Positions 1-8,610 of a stretch of DNA of 64,000 bases are shown in pieces. How positions within the stretch are numbered: the first letter of the stretch is position 1; every line of letters starts with the position of its first letter. A program made the translations under genes and the position numbers. The stretch comes from Candidatus Poribacteria bacterium (GTDB lineage: Bacteria; Poribacteria; WGA-4E; WGA-3G): the NCBI GenBank assembly GCA_026706025.1, contig JAPOZO010000056.1, forward strand, positions 1 to 64,000. Direction: 5' to 3'. The notes beneath the pieces are model-generated. The model was not told the DNA's origin. It worked only from the letters and a program-made list of their open reading frames with translations, and did no database searches.

Positions 1-1607
1 ATGGTGTTTTTAAGACGTATGATTTTCCGGGTTCACAGAACACTTATTTCTATGCCCTCGGTAATGATGGGCGTGCTGCCGGGCACTACGAGGATAGCGA
101 GGGGCGTCACCGCGGTATCATCCTACAAGATGGCGAGTTACGCCAATACGATTTTCCGGGCTCCGTTGAAACGGAGATATGGGGTATCAGTGATGCGACG
201 GGGAATCTGACGGGTAATTGGACAGATGCTTCCGGCGTGCGTCGCGGATTCACAGGGGACATCATCGTTGAGTATCCGGGGGCAGTGGAAACTTATGCCG
301 ATTTTATCAATGCGTTAGGGGGGATGTTCGGCAGTTACGTAGATGACGAGGGTACATATACGCCATACCTACGCGCTCCAGATGGTAGATATGTATCTTT
401 CACCCCTCCAACCCAAGAAACTTATGAATTCTTTTTTGTGCACGGTTTCACCGATACAAAGATTTCCGTTTCCCGAGGCAAAGTGGTAGGTGAAGTCACC
501 CGCACTTATGTCGGCACATTCCTTGGGGGGCTCCATGAATTGAAAGTTCCAGGCAGCGTTAGAACGGAAGGCTACAATATCAATCAGGACGCTTCTGTCG
601 TTGGGCACTATGACTCCCCTGATGGGCGCAGACACGGATTTATTGCCAGACTCGGTACCGAGGAAGAGAGCGATGCTTTCAGCAATGCCTACACCGTCAA
701 GTTATCGAAAGGGTTGAACATGCTTTCTGTGCCACTGGCACCCTGGACACCCATGACGGCTAAGAGTCTTATCTCGCTCACAGGAGCGACAACCATCATC
801 ACCCTTGATGCCGCAACTCAGCGGTTCATCGCTTGGACACCAAACGCCCCCGACGATGGTTTCCCAATCGAAGGTGGACAAGGCTATATCGTTAATGTTC
901 CACAGACTCGCAACTTTGCTTTCGTCGGCGCACCCTGGACAGATCAAACTGTGGCTCCTGCAGCACCTGCCATTACCCCCTTGATAAGGGGGGACAGGGG
1001 GGTTGCTCAAGAAGCCTGGGCATTCGTTGTCAGCGGACATTTGAAAGGCAAACTTGCGTTTGACGGCTACAACGTCATCGTCCGTAATCTGAGAACAAAC
1101 AACGCGATTACCGCCCCGATACAAGGCGATTACTTCGCCGCTGCGACTGCCGACTTGACGCGGCGGAGCGTCGTCCAAGTCGGAGACGTAGTTGAAGTCC
1201 GCGTCATCGGTCCCGATGGAAACTTTGAATCACAGACGCTGAGTTTTAAAGTGACCCCTGAGCACCTATCAAACGCCGTCTTATCTGTCAAGTTTGACAA
1301 CATTGGTAAACCGACGCAGAATCTCTTGTTGCAGAACTATCCGAATCCGTTTAATCCAGAGACGTGGATTCCGTATCAACTCTCCGAAGACAGCACTGTA
1401 TCGGTATCTATTTATGATACAACCGGTCAGTTGGTTCGCACCCTTCCGCTCGGTTTCCAATCCGCAGGGTTCTATAATAGTCGCGAACGTGCTGCGTATT
1501 GGGATGGGCGCAACGCCCTCGGCGAACGCGTTGCGAGTGGTATCTATTTTTATCAGTTGACAACGCCAGTTTTCCAACAAACACGGCGGCTCGTCATTGT
1601 AAAGTAG
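1..1607 (+). CDS. Secreted HAF-repeat protein with FlgD-like C-terminal tail (5' end outside window)
   Basis: Frame 3 is open from base 3 to the TAG at 1605-1607. The residues before the first in-window start (GTG at 237) match the two downstream paralogues (TYDFPGSQNTYFYALGN), so the gene begins left of the window. It holds GxYxDxxGxxHGF-type HAF repeats, a middle domain starting near base 690 (LSKGLNMLSVPL), an Ig-like part and a tail with NYPNPFNPETWIPY and GIYFYQL ending in K. Known: such tails resemble FlgD/T9SS-type C-terminal domains of exported proteins. Inference: a cell-surface or secreted structural protein. Ligand and function are unknown. Relative to the 884-aa paralogue it carries about 11 extra residues (TPLIRGDRGV) encoded by a dispersed repeat. 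Confidence 0.85.
   Translation, partial: GVFKTYDFPGSQNTYFYALGNDGRAAGHYEDSEGRHRGIILQDGELRQYDFPGSVETEIWGISDATGNLTGNWTDASGVRRGFTGDIIVEYPGAVETYADFINALGGMFGSYVDDEGTYTPYLRAPDGRYVSFTPPTQETYEFFFVHGFTDTKISVSRGKVVGEVTRTYVGTFLGGLHELKVPGSVRTEGYNINQDASVVGHYDSPDGRRHGFIARLGTEEESDAFSNAYTVKLSKGLNMLSVPLAPWTPMTAKSLISLTGATTIITLDAATQRFIAWTPNAPDDGFPIEGGQGYIVNVPQTRNFAFVGAPWTDQTVAPAAPAITPLIRGDRGVAQEAWAFVVSGHLKGKLAFDGYNVIVRNLRTNNAITAPIQGDYFAAATADLTRRSVVQVGDVVEVRVIGPDGNFESQTLSFKVTPEHLSNAVLSVKFDNIGKPTQNLLLQNYPNPFNPETWIPYQLSEDSTVSVSIYDTTGQLVRTLPLGFQSAGFYNSRERAAYWDGRNALGERVASGIYFYQLTTPVFQQTRRLVIVK
976..1004 (+). repeat. Dispersed C-run/G-run repeat inserted in frame within a CDS
   Basis: A 29-bp sequence with the core CCCCCTTGATAAGGGGGG is absent from the same place in the paralogue at 2358-5012. 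It matches the core of the MITE-like element at 1868-1895. It keeps the reading frame and adds the residues TPLIRGDRGV. Confidence 0.7.
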
Positions 1608-1626
1608 CGTCAATCGGTAACTTACA

Positions 1627-1663
1627 GGTGTCACAGTTATGCCATCGGTGCAACTATGACACC
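1627..1663 (+). terminator. Hairpin downstream of HAF gene 1
   Basis: GGTGTCACAGTT pairs with AACTATGACACC (one mismatch) around a 13-nt loop, 20 bp after the stop. No T-run follows, so it may be an mRNA 3' stabiliser. A copy with a perfect stem follows the next paralogue at 5037-5071. Confidence 0.5.
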
Positions 1664-1692
1664 CCTTTAAGCCTAAAAAAGATTTTTGTTTA

Positions 1693-1728
1693 AGGTAGGC
1701 GCGGTTTGAAACCGCACCTACCTTTTTT
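1693..1728 (+). terminator. Rho-independent terminator
   Basis: AGGTAGGCGCGGTTT pairs with AAACCGCACCTACCT, one mismatch and a short loop, directly followed by a run of T. This is a strong intrinsic terminator for the first HAF gene. The same palindrome family recurs at 5106-5134. Confidence 0.8.
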
Positions 1729-1840
1729 GGTCTGTGGACGTATAAATTCCAACCCGCCAAATCCCTCCCTTGCTATAAGCCACAACCCGCTGATCCTTAG
1801 AAACTTAGATATCCAAGGAAATCAAGAAGGCGGATCAAGA

Positions 1841-1962
1841 TAGGACTTACGCATTTCCTTTTAAAGTCCCCCTGATAAGGGGGATTTAGGGGGTTAAATA
1901 ACTGAAATATCGACTTTTTGGGTGAAATATATTACTTTTGAACTCAATTTGCGTAAGTCCTA
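1841..1962. mobile_element. MITE-like element, 122 bp, with target duplication
   Basis: The ends are perfect 13-bp inverted repeats (TAGGACTTACGCA at 1841-1853 and its complement at 1950-1962). CAAGA flanks both sides (1836-1840 and 1963-1967), as expected of a 5-bp target-site duplication. There is no ORF inside. The core 1868-1895 is a C-run/G-run palindrome also seen inside the first CDS. Confidence 0.75.
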
Positions 1963-1967
1963 CAAGA

Positions 1968-2357
1968 GACAAAACCATCTTTGAATCTATGTTGGTCTGA
2001 TGAAGTAAACGGTTTGCCTCTCGTCTGTTTTTCAATTTAATTTGACTTATGGGTCTAAAATCTGTACAATTAATTAATCGTATTAGCGCATTATTTAATA
2101 TATATTCTATAATATAATTTTATAGATTTATATGATTAATTGATTGTGGTTTCACCTGTTTTTACTGCTTAACCCAATCTACATTTGGCTTTTTAGGTTG
2201 AATTCACGTAGATGTACCAAGATACCCAGTCGTCGCTTTTACCGTATTGCTGAACGTAAGCTTGCAATACTTCAACGGCAAGTCCCGTCTTGCAGGATAG
2301 GGTATCCGATATGTTCTCTGTTTACTAAATCAAAAATATCTTAAGTGAGGTTTCATT
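1968..2357. other. AT-rich intergenic region, no convincing gene
   Basis: The stretch upstream of the second HAF gene is strongly AT-rich around 2031-2145 and probably carries its promoter, but I cannot single out one promoter. An open frame at 2144-2344 has no recognisable protein character and no ribosome site. Confidence 0.5.
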
Positions 2358-5012
2358 TTGTATACTCAGATTAAAAATAGTTTGCTGTTTTTCACTTTCA
2401 CACTGTTCTTATGCTTCAATTCTTTTTTCCTAATGAATGCTGCTGCACAAGGTGGCAGTCCATCCGTCAGTGACAACTATACATTCGAGACGATCAACGT
2501 TCCAGATGTAGATTTTTTAGCAGTGACGGCGAGTAGCGACTTTGAGGGGTACGCCGGCTACACAAAAAGTGCGGATGGTGAAAAAGAGATTGCCTTCACA
2601 CTCATTGATGGTGTTTTGAAGACCTACGATTTCCCCGGTTCGCAGAACACCTATTTCTTTGCGCTCGGTAACAATGGCAACGCTGCCGGACACTACGAGG
2701 ATACCGATGGGCTTTACCACGGTATCATCTTAGAAAATGGCCAATTGCGGGAATACAACTTCCCGGATTCTGTTGAAACACAGATATACGGTATTTCGGA
2801 TGCGACGGGCGCACTCACCGGTAATTTTATAGACGCTTCTGGTATTCGACGCGGCTTCTCAGGCGAGATCATCGTTGAGTTCCCTGGCGCACCGGAAACA
2901 TTCGCTGATTTTGTCAACGCCAGCGGGCGTATGGTGGGCAGCTACATAGATACTGATGGAATATACCATGCTTATGTGCGTTCCTTGAAGGGCAAGTTTA
3001 CATCTATTAAACTTCCAACTGTAGAAAAACTGGAATACTATTTTATCCACGGTATCAGTGACGCGGACACGATAGTTGCCCGATCCAAAGCTGTCGATGA
3101 TGTCCCACGCACATATGTGGGCAAATTTGGCGTACTACAGGAACTGCGGTTTCCGGGGAGCGTTAGCACCGAGGGCTACAACATCAATCAGGACGGTTCT
3201 GTCGTCGGCTACTATGACACCGCCGATGGACGCAGACACGGCTTTATCGCCAGACCCATAGCGGACGAGGCACCCCTTGTCGCGCAACCGCCCACTCACA
3301 CTTATACTTTTGAGAGTATTGATGTGCCGGGTATAGATTTCTTAGCGGTGACGGCGAGTTCAGACTTCGAGGATTACGCAGGTTATACAAAAAGTGCTGA
3401 TGGCGAAAAGGAAGTCGCCTTTACGCTCATTGATGACGTTTTTATGACCTATGATTTCCCCGGTTCACAGAAAACCCATTTCTATGCACTCGGTAATAAT
3501 GGACAAGCTGCCGGACACTACCAAGATAGCGACGGTCTATATCATGGCGTTATCTTAGAAAACGGCGAACTGCGCCAATACAATTTCCCGAATGCTGTCG
3601 AAACGGAGATATACGGTATTTCGGATGCGACGGGGGCACTGACGGGCAATTTTACAGATATTTCCGGCATTCGCCGTGGCTTTACGGGCGACGAAATCAT
3701 TGAGGCTCCCGGAGCTTCCGAAACATTCGCCGATTTTGTCAACGCAGATGGCGTTGTCGTGGGGAGCTACGTAGATCCTGAAGGTGCCTATTTCCCTTAT
3801 GTGCGTTCCCCTGATGGTAATTTTACATCCATCACCGACTTTCCAAATGCCGAAAAAATTGAATACGCGTTTCTCAGCAGTATTAACGATGCATGGACTT
3901 TCGTTTTCCGATTCAAACTGGTGGGTAGTGTCCCGGGCACATCTGTCGGTACACCCAGGACTGGGGTAAAGCCATTGCAGGTTCCCGGCAGCGTTAGCAC
4001 GGAGGGTTGGAATATCAATCAAGACGGCTCTGTCGTCGGACATTATGACTCAGCGGACGGACGCAGACACGGGTTCATCGCAAGACCCGTTGATGAGACA
4101 GAAAGCAACCACTTTGGCAACTTCTATACCGTCATGCTGTCTAAGGGTTTGAATATGCTTTCCGTGCCATTGGCACCCCCAACACCGATGAACGCCAAAT
4201 CCCTTGTCGCCATGACCGGTGCGACAACCATCATCATGCTTGATGTGCCAAACCAGCGTTTCGTCGCATGGACACCAGAGGCACCCAATGACGGTTTCGC
4301 AATTGAAGGTGGACAAGGCTATATCGTCAATGTCCCAGAAACTCGAAACTTTGCTTTCGTCGGGGCACCTTGGAGAGATGAAACACAAGTTCCAGCAGCA
4401 CCCTCTGCGTCGCAGCAAGCATGGGCGTTTGTTGTCAGTGGACGCTTGGCGGGTGAACCCACGTTTGACGGTTATCAAGTCATCGTCCGTAACCTGAGAA
4501 CAAATAGCACGGTAACTGCCGCGGTGGAAGGGGATTACTTCGCCGCTGCAACGGCTGACTTGTCGCGACGGAGCGTTGTCCAAGTTGGAGACGTCGTTGA
4601 ACTACGCGTCATCGGTCCAGGTGGAAATGCTGAATCACAGACCCTCACCTTCAAAGTGACACCTGAGCACCTTGCGAACGCCGTTTTGTCTGTCAGGTTT
4701 GACAGCATTGGTCAACCGATGCAGAATCTTCTGTTGCAGAACTACCCGAATCCGTTTAACCCAGAGACATGGATTCCCTATCAACTTTCCGAAGATAGTG
4801 CTGTATCGGTTTCCATTTATGATACAACCGGTCAGTTGGTTCGCACCCTTCCGCTCGGTTTCCAATCCGCAGGCTTCTATAATAGTCGCGAACGTGCTGC
4901 GTATTGGAATGGACGCAATGCCCTCGGCGAACGCGTTGCCAGTGGTATCTACTTTTACCAGTTGACAACGCCATCTTTCCAGCAAACACGGCGACTCGTC
5001 ATTATAAAATAG
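2358..5012 (+). CDS. Secreted protein with two tandem HAF-repeat modules and FlgD-like tail
   Basis: 884 aa from a TTG start at 2358, chosen because GTGAGG lies 7 nt upstream and a signal peptide follows directly (hydrophobic residues 8-30, then NAAAQG). Two modules of about 270 residues (about 41-300 and 315-577) are clear copies of each other, each starting YTFE(T/S)I(N/D)VP. HAF-type motifs such as GxYxDxxGxxHG recur in both. Then come the LSKGLNMLSVPLAP domain (about 590-675), an Ig-like region (about 690-790) and a tail with NYPNPFNPETWIPY. The neighbouring paralogues have one module, so this gene arose by internal duplication. Probably exported and surface-displayed. Molecular role unknown. 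Confidence 0.88.
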   Translation: MYTQIKNSLLFFTFTLFLCFNSFFLMNAAAQGGSPSVSDNYTFETINVPDVDFLAVTASSDFEGYAGYTKSADGEKEIAFTLIDGVLKTYDFPGSQNTYFFALGNNGNAAGHYEDTDGLYHGIILENGQLREYNFPDSVETQIYGISDATGALTGNFIDASGIRRGFSGEIIVEFPGAPETFADFVNASGRMVGSYIDTDGIYHAYVRSLKGKFTSIKLPTVEKLEYYFIHGISDADTIVARSKAVDDVPRTYVGKFGVLQELRFPGSVSTEGYNINQDGSVVGYYDTADGRRHGFIARPIADEAPLVAQPPTHTYTFESIDVPGIDFLAVTASSDFEDYAGYTKSADGEKEVAFTLIDDVFMTYDFPGSQKTHFYALGNNGQAAGHYQDSDGLYHGVILENGELRQYNFPNAVETEIYGISDATGALTGNFTDISGIRRGFTGDEIIEAPGASETFADFVNADGVVVGSYVDPEGAYFPYVRSPDGNFTSITDFPNAEKIEYAFLSSINDAWTFVFRFKLVGSVPGTSVGTPRTGVKPLQVPGSVSTEGWNINQDGSVVGHYDSADGRRHGFIARPVDETESNHFGNFYTVMLSKGLNMLSVPLAPPTPMNAKSLVAMTGATTIIMLDVPNQRFVAWTPEAPNDGFAIEGGQGYIVNVPETRNFAFVGAPWRDETQVPAAPSASQQAWAFVVSGRLAGEPTFDGYQVIVRNLRTNSTVTAAVEGDYFAAATADLSRRSVVQVGDVVELRVIGPGGNAESQTLTFKVTPEHLANAVLSVRFDSIGQPMQNLLLQNYPNPFNPETWIPYQLSEDSAVSVSIYDTTGQLVRTLPLGFQSAGFYNSRERAAYWNGRNALGERVASGIYFYQLTTPSFQQTRRLVIIK

Positions 5013-5036
5013 AGTCCATCCGTGGGGAACTTATAG

Positions 5037-5071
5037 GTGTCACAGTTGTGCTATCAGTGTAACTGTGACAC
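5037..5071 (+). terminator. Hairpin downstream of HAF gene 2
   Basis: A perfect 11-bp stem, GTGTCACAGTT with AACTGTGACAC, 24 bp after the stop, without a T-run. It is homologous to the hairpin at 1627-1663, so it was copied along with the gene. Confidence 0.5.
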
Positions 5072-5105
5072 TCCCTATGGGCATCAATTTAGGATTCCAA
5101 GGTCC

Positions 5106-5140
5106 GGTAGGTGCGGTTTGCAATCGCGCCTACCTGTTTT
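5106..5140 (+). terminator. Putative terminator palindrome
   Basis: GGTAGGTGCGGTT pairs imperfectly with AATCGCGCCTACC and is followed by TGTTTT. Same family and same relative position as the terminator at 1693-1728. Confidence 0.6.
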
Positions 5141-5216
5141 GGGACTGCGGACGTGTAAATTCCAACCTGCTGAATTGCCTCCTTCGCTATAAGCGACAAT
5201 CTCCTTATCCTTTAAA

Positions 5217-5408
5217 CAGAGCCATTCAATTGTAGGTTTTTGGTTTTTGATGTTGTCCTTTTCGCAGGCGAAAATACTTTATATACGTTATGTTTTTTAA
5301 AAAAAACCAGAAATTTTCGCTGGATTTCGCTGGATTTCGCTAGATTTCGCACCGGATCCTGGAAAAAAGATGTCCAATCCAATAATTTCTTAAAATTGAA
5401 TGGCTCTG
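5217..5408. mobile_element. MITE-like element, 192 bp, with 15-bp terminal inverted repeats
   Basis: CAGAGCCATTCAATT at 5217-5231 is exactly complementary to 5394-5408. No ORF lies inside. It contains a short tandem array at 5311-5350. I see no clear target duplication. Related end sequence (gaactgaatggttctg) appears near 19042-19057. Confidence 0.6.
5311..5350. repeat. Four 10-bp tandem units
   Basis: Units ending TTTCGC repeat four times: AAATTTTCGC, TGGATTTCGC, TGGATTTCGC, TAGATTTCGC. They lie inside the MITE-like element and vary only at the first bases of each unit. Confidence 0.7.
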
Positions 5409-5447
5409 ATCCCTGAAAAATAAAAAGTAGTCAATACCACAGAAAAG

Positions 5448-5456
5448 TGCTATAAT
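5448..5456 (+). promoter_or_regulatory. Extended -10 promoter for HAF gene 3
   Basis: TGCTATAAT matches an extended -10 (TGnTATAAT) about 100 bp upstream of the ATG at 5554. No good -35 is visible, as is usual for extended -10 promoters. The same nonamer lies upstream of sigma gene 5 at 53024. Confidence 0.5.
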
Positions 5457-5553
5457 ATCCATAGAGAAGTCCTTTTGGTATCGGTTTGAATATCTTATTT
5501 CAACAAAAACCGTTTACTCACGGTTTCCAAACACACAATAAAAAAGGATAGCT

Positions 5554-7371
5554 ATGCATCATTACATAAAAATCGCACTTATTCTGTCTATATTCCTAAC
5601 CACTTGCTTCATAGCGGGCACTGTTACACAAGTCGAAGCCGAAACACCGATTGCAGATTACATCTTTGAGACCATCGAAGTCCCCGGTGTCGATTTTCTG
5701 GAGGTGGCTGCAAGTAACGACTTCGGAGATTATGCAGGGAACACCCGGAGTCCTGACGGCGAGAAAACCCTCGGCTTCACATTGATAGACGGTGTCTTCA
5801 GCACGTATGATTTCCCCGGCTCGCAGAGCACTTATTTCTATGCGCTCGGTAATAACGGGAACGCTGCTGGGCACTACAAAGATATGAATGGACTTTACCA
5901 CGGTGTTATCCTGCAAGATGGCGAACTGCGCCAATACGATTTCCCCGGTGCAGCCGAAACCCACATCTACGGTATTAGTGACGAAACAGGGGCACTGAGT
6001 GGTAACATCGTTGATGCAGCGGGAGTCACCCACGCCTTCTCAGGAGAACTGACAATTACATTCCCTGGTGCAGTTAACACCTATGGGGACTTTGTCAACG
6101 CTGCAGGGGCTGTCGTCGGCAGCTACATTGATGCCGATGGAATGTTTCACGGGTTCATACGTCACCCCGACGGCAGTTTTACCACTATTGATCTCCCAAC
6201 AATGCCCGACCTCGCATTCTTGTTTGTGAACACCATCACTGACCTCGGTGTTATCGGCTTCAGAGCCAAAGCTGCAAATGATATTCTGCGGTCCTATATC
6301 CTTCTGCCCAGCGGTATCCTCTATGAAGTGCAGCTCCCAGGCAGTGTTATCACTGTTGTCCGAAATGTTAATCAGGATGGAAGTATTATCGGTTATTATG
6401 ACGCAGCAGATGGTCGCAGATTGGGATTCGTCGGTAGACCAACCCCACAACTAAACGGAGCGGGTTCCGGCAATATCTTCTCCATGCACCTTTCTGCAGG
6501 TTTGAACATGCTGTCTGTGCCCTTGAAACCGACTGTCCATATGACAGCACGCTCGCTTGCAGTCAAGATGGGGGCGACAACAGTCATTACGCTTGATGCC
6601 GCAAACCAGAAGTTTTTGGCTTGGACACTAAACGCACCTGACGACGGATTTCCCATCGAAGGTGCCAAAGGGTATATCGTCAATCTACCAGAGGCACGCG
6701 ATATCGTCTTCACCGGGACAGAATGGACACATCAGACGCAAGCCGCTGCAGCACCGCGTACAACGATACCCTCCCAAACCTGGGCATTCGTTGTTAGCGG
6801 ATATTTAGAAGGTATCCAACAGTTCAACGATTACCTTGTCACAGTCCGAAATCATCGGACCAACACCATCATGGAAGCCCGAGTGCGCCGTAATTACTTC
6901 GCCGCTGCCACTGCCGATCTTAACTACCATAGCGTCGTAGAAGTCGGGGATACGATGGAATTAATTGTCACCGATACGAACGGAAATATCGCCTCAGAAA
7001 AATTCAATTTCACGGTGAACGACACCAATCTTGAAAACGCGGTTATGACCGTGACGCTTGACGACATTGGCACACCAAAACAGAACCGTCTGCTTCAGAA
7101 CTATCCAAACCCGTTTAATCCTGAAACATGGATTCCTTATCATCTTGCGGAAGCCGGTACTGTGTTTTTATCTATCTATGACGCGACAGGCAAACAGATC
7201 CGAACTCTTCCACTCGGCTACCAATCGGCAGGTTTCTATGAAAGTCGAGAGCACGCCGCCTATTGGGACGGACGCAACGCGTTCGGTGAACCTGTCGCAA
7301 GCGGTGTTTACTTCTACCAACTGATAACGCCTTCTTTCCAGCAAACCAGACGGATGCTGATTCTAAAATAG
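5554..7371 (+). CDS. Secreted single-module HAF-repeat protein with FlgD-like tail
   Basis: 605 aa. ATG follows AAGGATAG. Residues 1-30 form a signal peptide ending near VEAET. One HAF module (about 36-300) starts YIFETIEVPGVDF, followed by the LSAGLNMLSVPL domain (about 310-395), an Ig-like region and the NYPNPFNPETWIPY tail ending in ILK. It is more diverged from genes 1 and 2 than they are from each other. Predicted exported. Function unknown beyond family resemblance. Confidence 0.87.
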   Translation: MHHYIKIALILSIFLTTCFIAGTVTQVEAETPIADYIFETIEVPGVDFLEVAASNDFGDYAGNTRSPDGEKTLGFTLIDGVFSTYDFPGSQSTYFYALGNNGNAAGHYKDMNGLYHGVILQDGELRQYDFPGAAETHIYGISDETGALSGNIVDAAGVTHAFSGELTITFPGAVNTYGDFVNAAGAVVGSYIDADGMFHGFIRHPDGSFTTIDLPTMPDLAFLFVNTITDLGVIGFRAKAANDILRSYILLPSGILYEVQLPGSVITVVRNVNQDGSIIGYYDAADGRRLGFVGRPTPQLNGAGSGNIFSMHLSAGLNMLSVPLKPTVHMTARSLAVKMGATTVITLDAANQKFLAWTLNAPDDGFPIEGAKGYIVNLPEARDIVFTGTEWTHQTQAAAAPRTTIPSQTWAFVVSGYLEGIQQFNDYLVTVRNHRTNTIMEARVRRNYFAAATADLNYHSVVEVGDTMELIVTDTNGNIASEKFNFTVNDTNLENAVMTVTLDDIGTPKQNRLLQNYPNPFNPETWIPYHLAEAGTVFLSIYDATGKQIRTLPLGYQSAGFYESREHAAYWDGRNAFGEPVASGVYFYQLITPSFQQTRRMLILK

Positions 7372-7451
7372 AAATAACCGAACATTGACAGGTGTATCGT
7401 TGGCGAAATTTGAAACCTCGCCTCTTAAACACAATATACAAACTTGAATAA

Positions 7452-8561
7452 ATGCAATACGAATGCACCAAATGTAGCAAAACTTATAATGTCTCGCCGT
7501 TACGCTACCGATGTGATTGTGGAAATGCCCTCAACTTAACCACAGATTCAAATATCTGTCCCAACCCACAGGTCCCGGCAGCGATGTCACTCTGGCGGTA
7601 TCGCGAGGCACTGCCGATTGATGTGGATACAGATGTTGTTACGCTCGGTGAAGGCATGACCCCGCTTGTCCCGATTGATGTGGATACGCCGGAACACTTC
7701 GTAAAATTGGACTATCTCTGTCCAACTGGTTCCTATAAGGATAGGGGGGCATCCGTCCTCCTGACGCACCTCAAGGCACTTGGGGTCGAGGAAATCGTTG
7801 AAGATTCATCGGGCAATGCGGGTGCTGCAATAGCCGCTTATAGTGCAAGAGCGGGCATCCAGTGCACCATCTACTGCCCAGAATCTACCTCACAAGGGAA
7901 ACTCAAACAAATTGCCGCCTACGGTGCCGAGTTAAAACTGGTTCCGGGAAACCGCATGGCGACAACGGAAGCAGTGAAACTCGCAGCCGAGACCACCTGT
8001 TACGCCTCGCACAATTGGCACCCGTTCTTCTTGGAAGGTACTAAAACGCTTGCCTACGAAATTGTGGAGCAGCTTGGGTGGCGCGCACCAACGCATGTTA
8101 TCTCTCCTGTCGGATTCGGGAGCATCTACTTAGGACTCTTTATCGGTTTCAGTGAACTACAGGCACAAGGACTTATCGTAAACATGCCGCGCCTTCTCGG
8201 CGTTCAACCTGATGTCTGTTGCCCGATTTACAATGCCTACGCTAATAAAACAGCAGCTATCACCAGAATGGCACAAACCGGTAAAACGCTCGCCGAAGGA
8301 ACGACTGCCGAACGCCCCATCCGAGAACAGATGATTTTGGATGCTATCGCTACAACAAACGGTGCCTTTACTATCGTTGATAACACTGACATAAAAGCAG
8401 GACTGGAAATTCTCTCTGCCAAAGGCATCTACGTCGAACCGACTTCGGCTGTAGTTGTCAAAGGATATCAAAAGTTTCAGGAAACAGGTATTATAAACAC
8501 TGGCGATCTGGTAGTGTCAATTCTGACCGGAATCGGCTTAAAAGCGAGCGGTGTTCCGTAA
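7452..8561 (+). CDS. thrC: Threonine synthase (PLP-dependent)
   Basis: 369 aa, a normal length for the class with an N-terminal zinc ribbon. Cysteines at the start (YECTKCSKTY...YRCDCGNAL) form the ribbon. The PLP lysine is K96 in SYKDRG, and SSGNAGAAIAAY fits the phosphate-binding region of fold-type II PLP enzymes. It would convert O-phosphohomoserine to threonine in the cytoplasm. Some homologues of this architecture are annotated only as PLP-dependent lyase family, so the exact substrate is likely but not proven. It leads a probable operon with the next two genes (49-bp gap). Confidence 0.8.
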   Translation: MQYECTKCSKTYNVSPLRYRCDCGNALNLTTDSNICPNPQVPAAMSLWRYREALPIDVDTDVVTLGEGMTPLVPIDVDTPEHFVKLDYLCPTGSYKDRGASVLLTHLKALGVEEIVEDSSGNAGAAIAAYSARAGIQCTIYCPESTSQGKLKQIAAYGAELKLVPGNRMATTEAVKLAAETTCYASHNWHPFFLEGTKTLAYEIVEQLGWRAPTHVISPVGFGSIYLGLFIGFSELQAQGLIVNMPRLLGVQPDVCCPIYNAYANKTAAITRMAQTGKTLAEGTTAERPIREQMILDAIATTNGAFTIVDNTDIKAGLEILSAKGIYVEPTSAVVVKGYQKFQETGIINTGDLVVSILTGIGLKASGVP

Positions 8562-8610
8562 GAACGAAACTGTAACGAACAAAAAAGAAACATAATAAGA
8601 CGAAAAAAAA

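Noticed and set aside
237-239. GTG at 237 as the start of the first gene
   Set aside because: The upstream 78 codons are in frame and homologous to the paralogues, so the gene starts outside the window.
2144-2344. Open frame of 66 codons before the second HAF gene
   Set aside because: No ribosome site, biased composition and no recognisable protein features. AT-rich regulatory DNA is more likely.
4050-4583. Long minus-strand open frames opposite HAF, sigma and PD40 genes
   Set aside because: They mirror codon structure of the real genes and lack protein-like features.
1-7371. Type IX secretion as a firm assignment for the PNPFNP tails
   Set aside because: The tail resembles T9SS or FlgD-like ends, but no T9SS component is in the window. 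Left as resemblance only.
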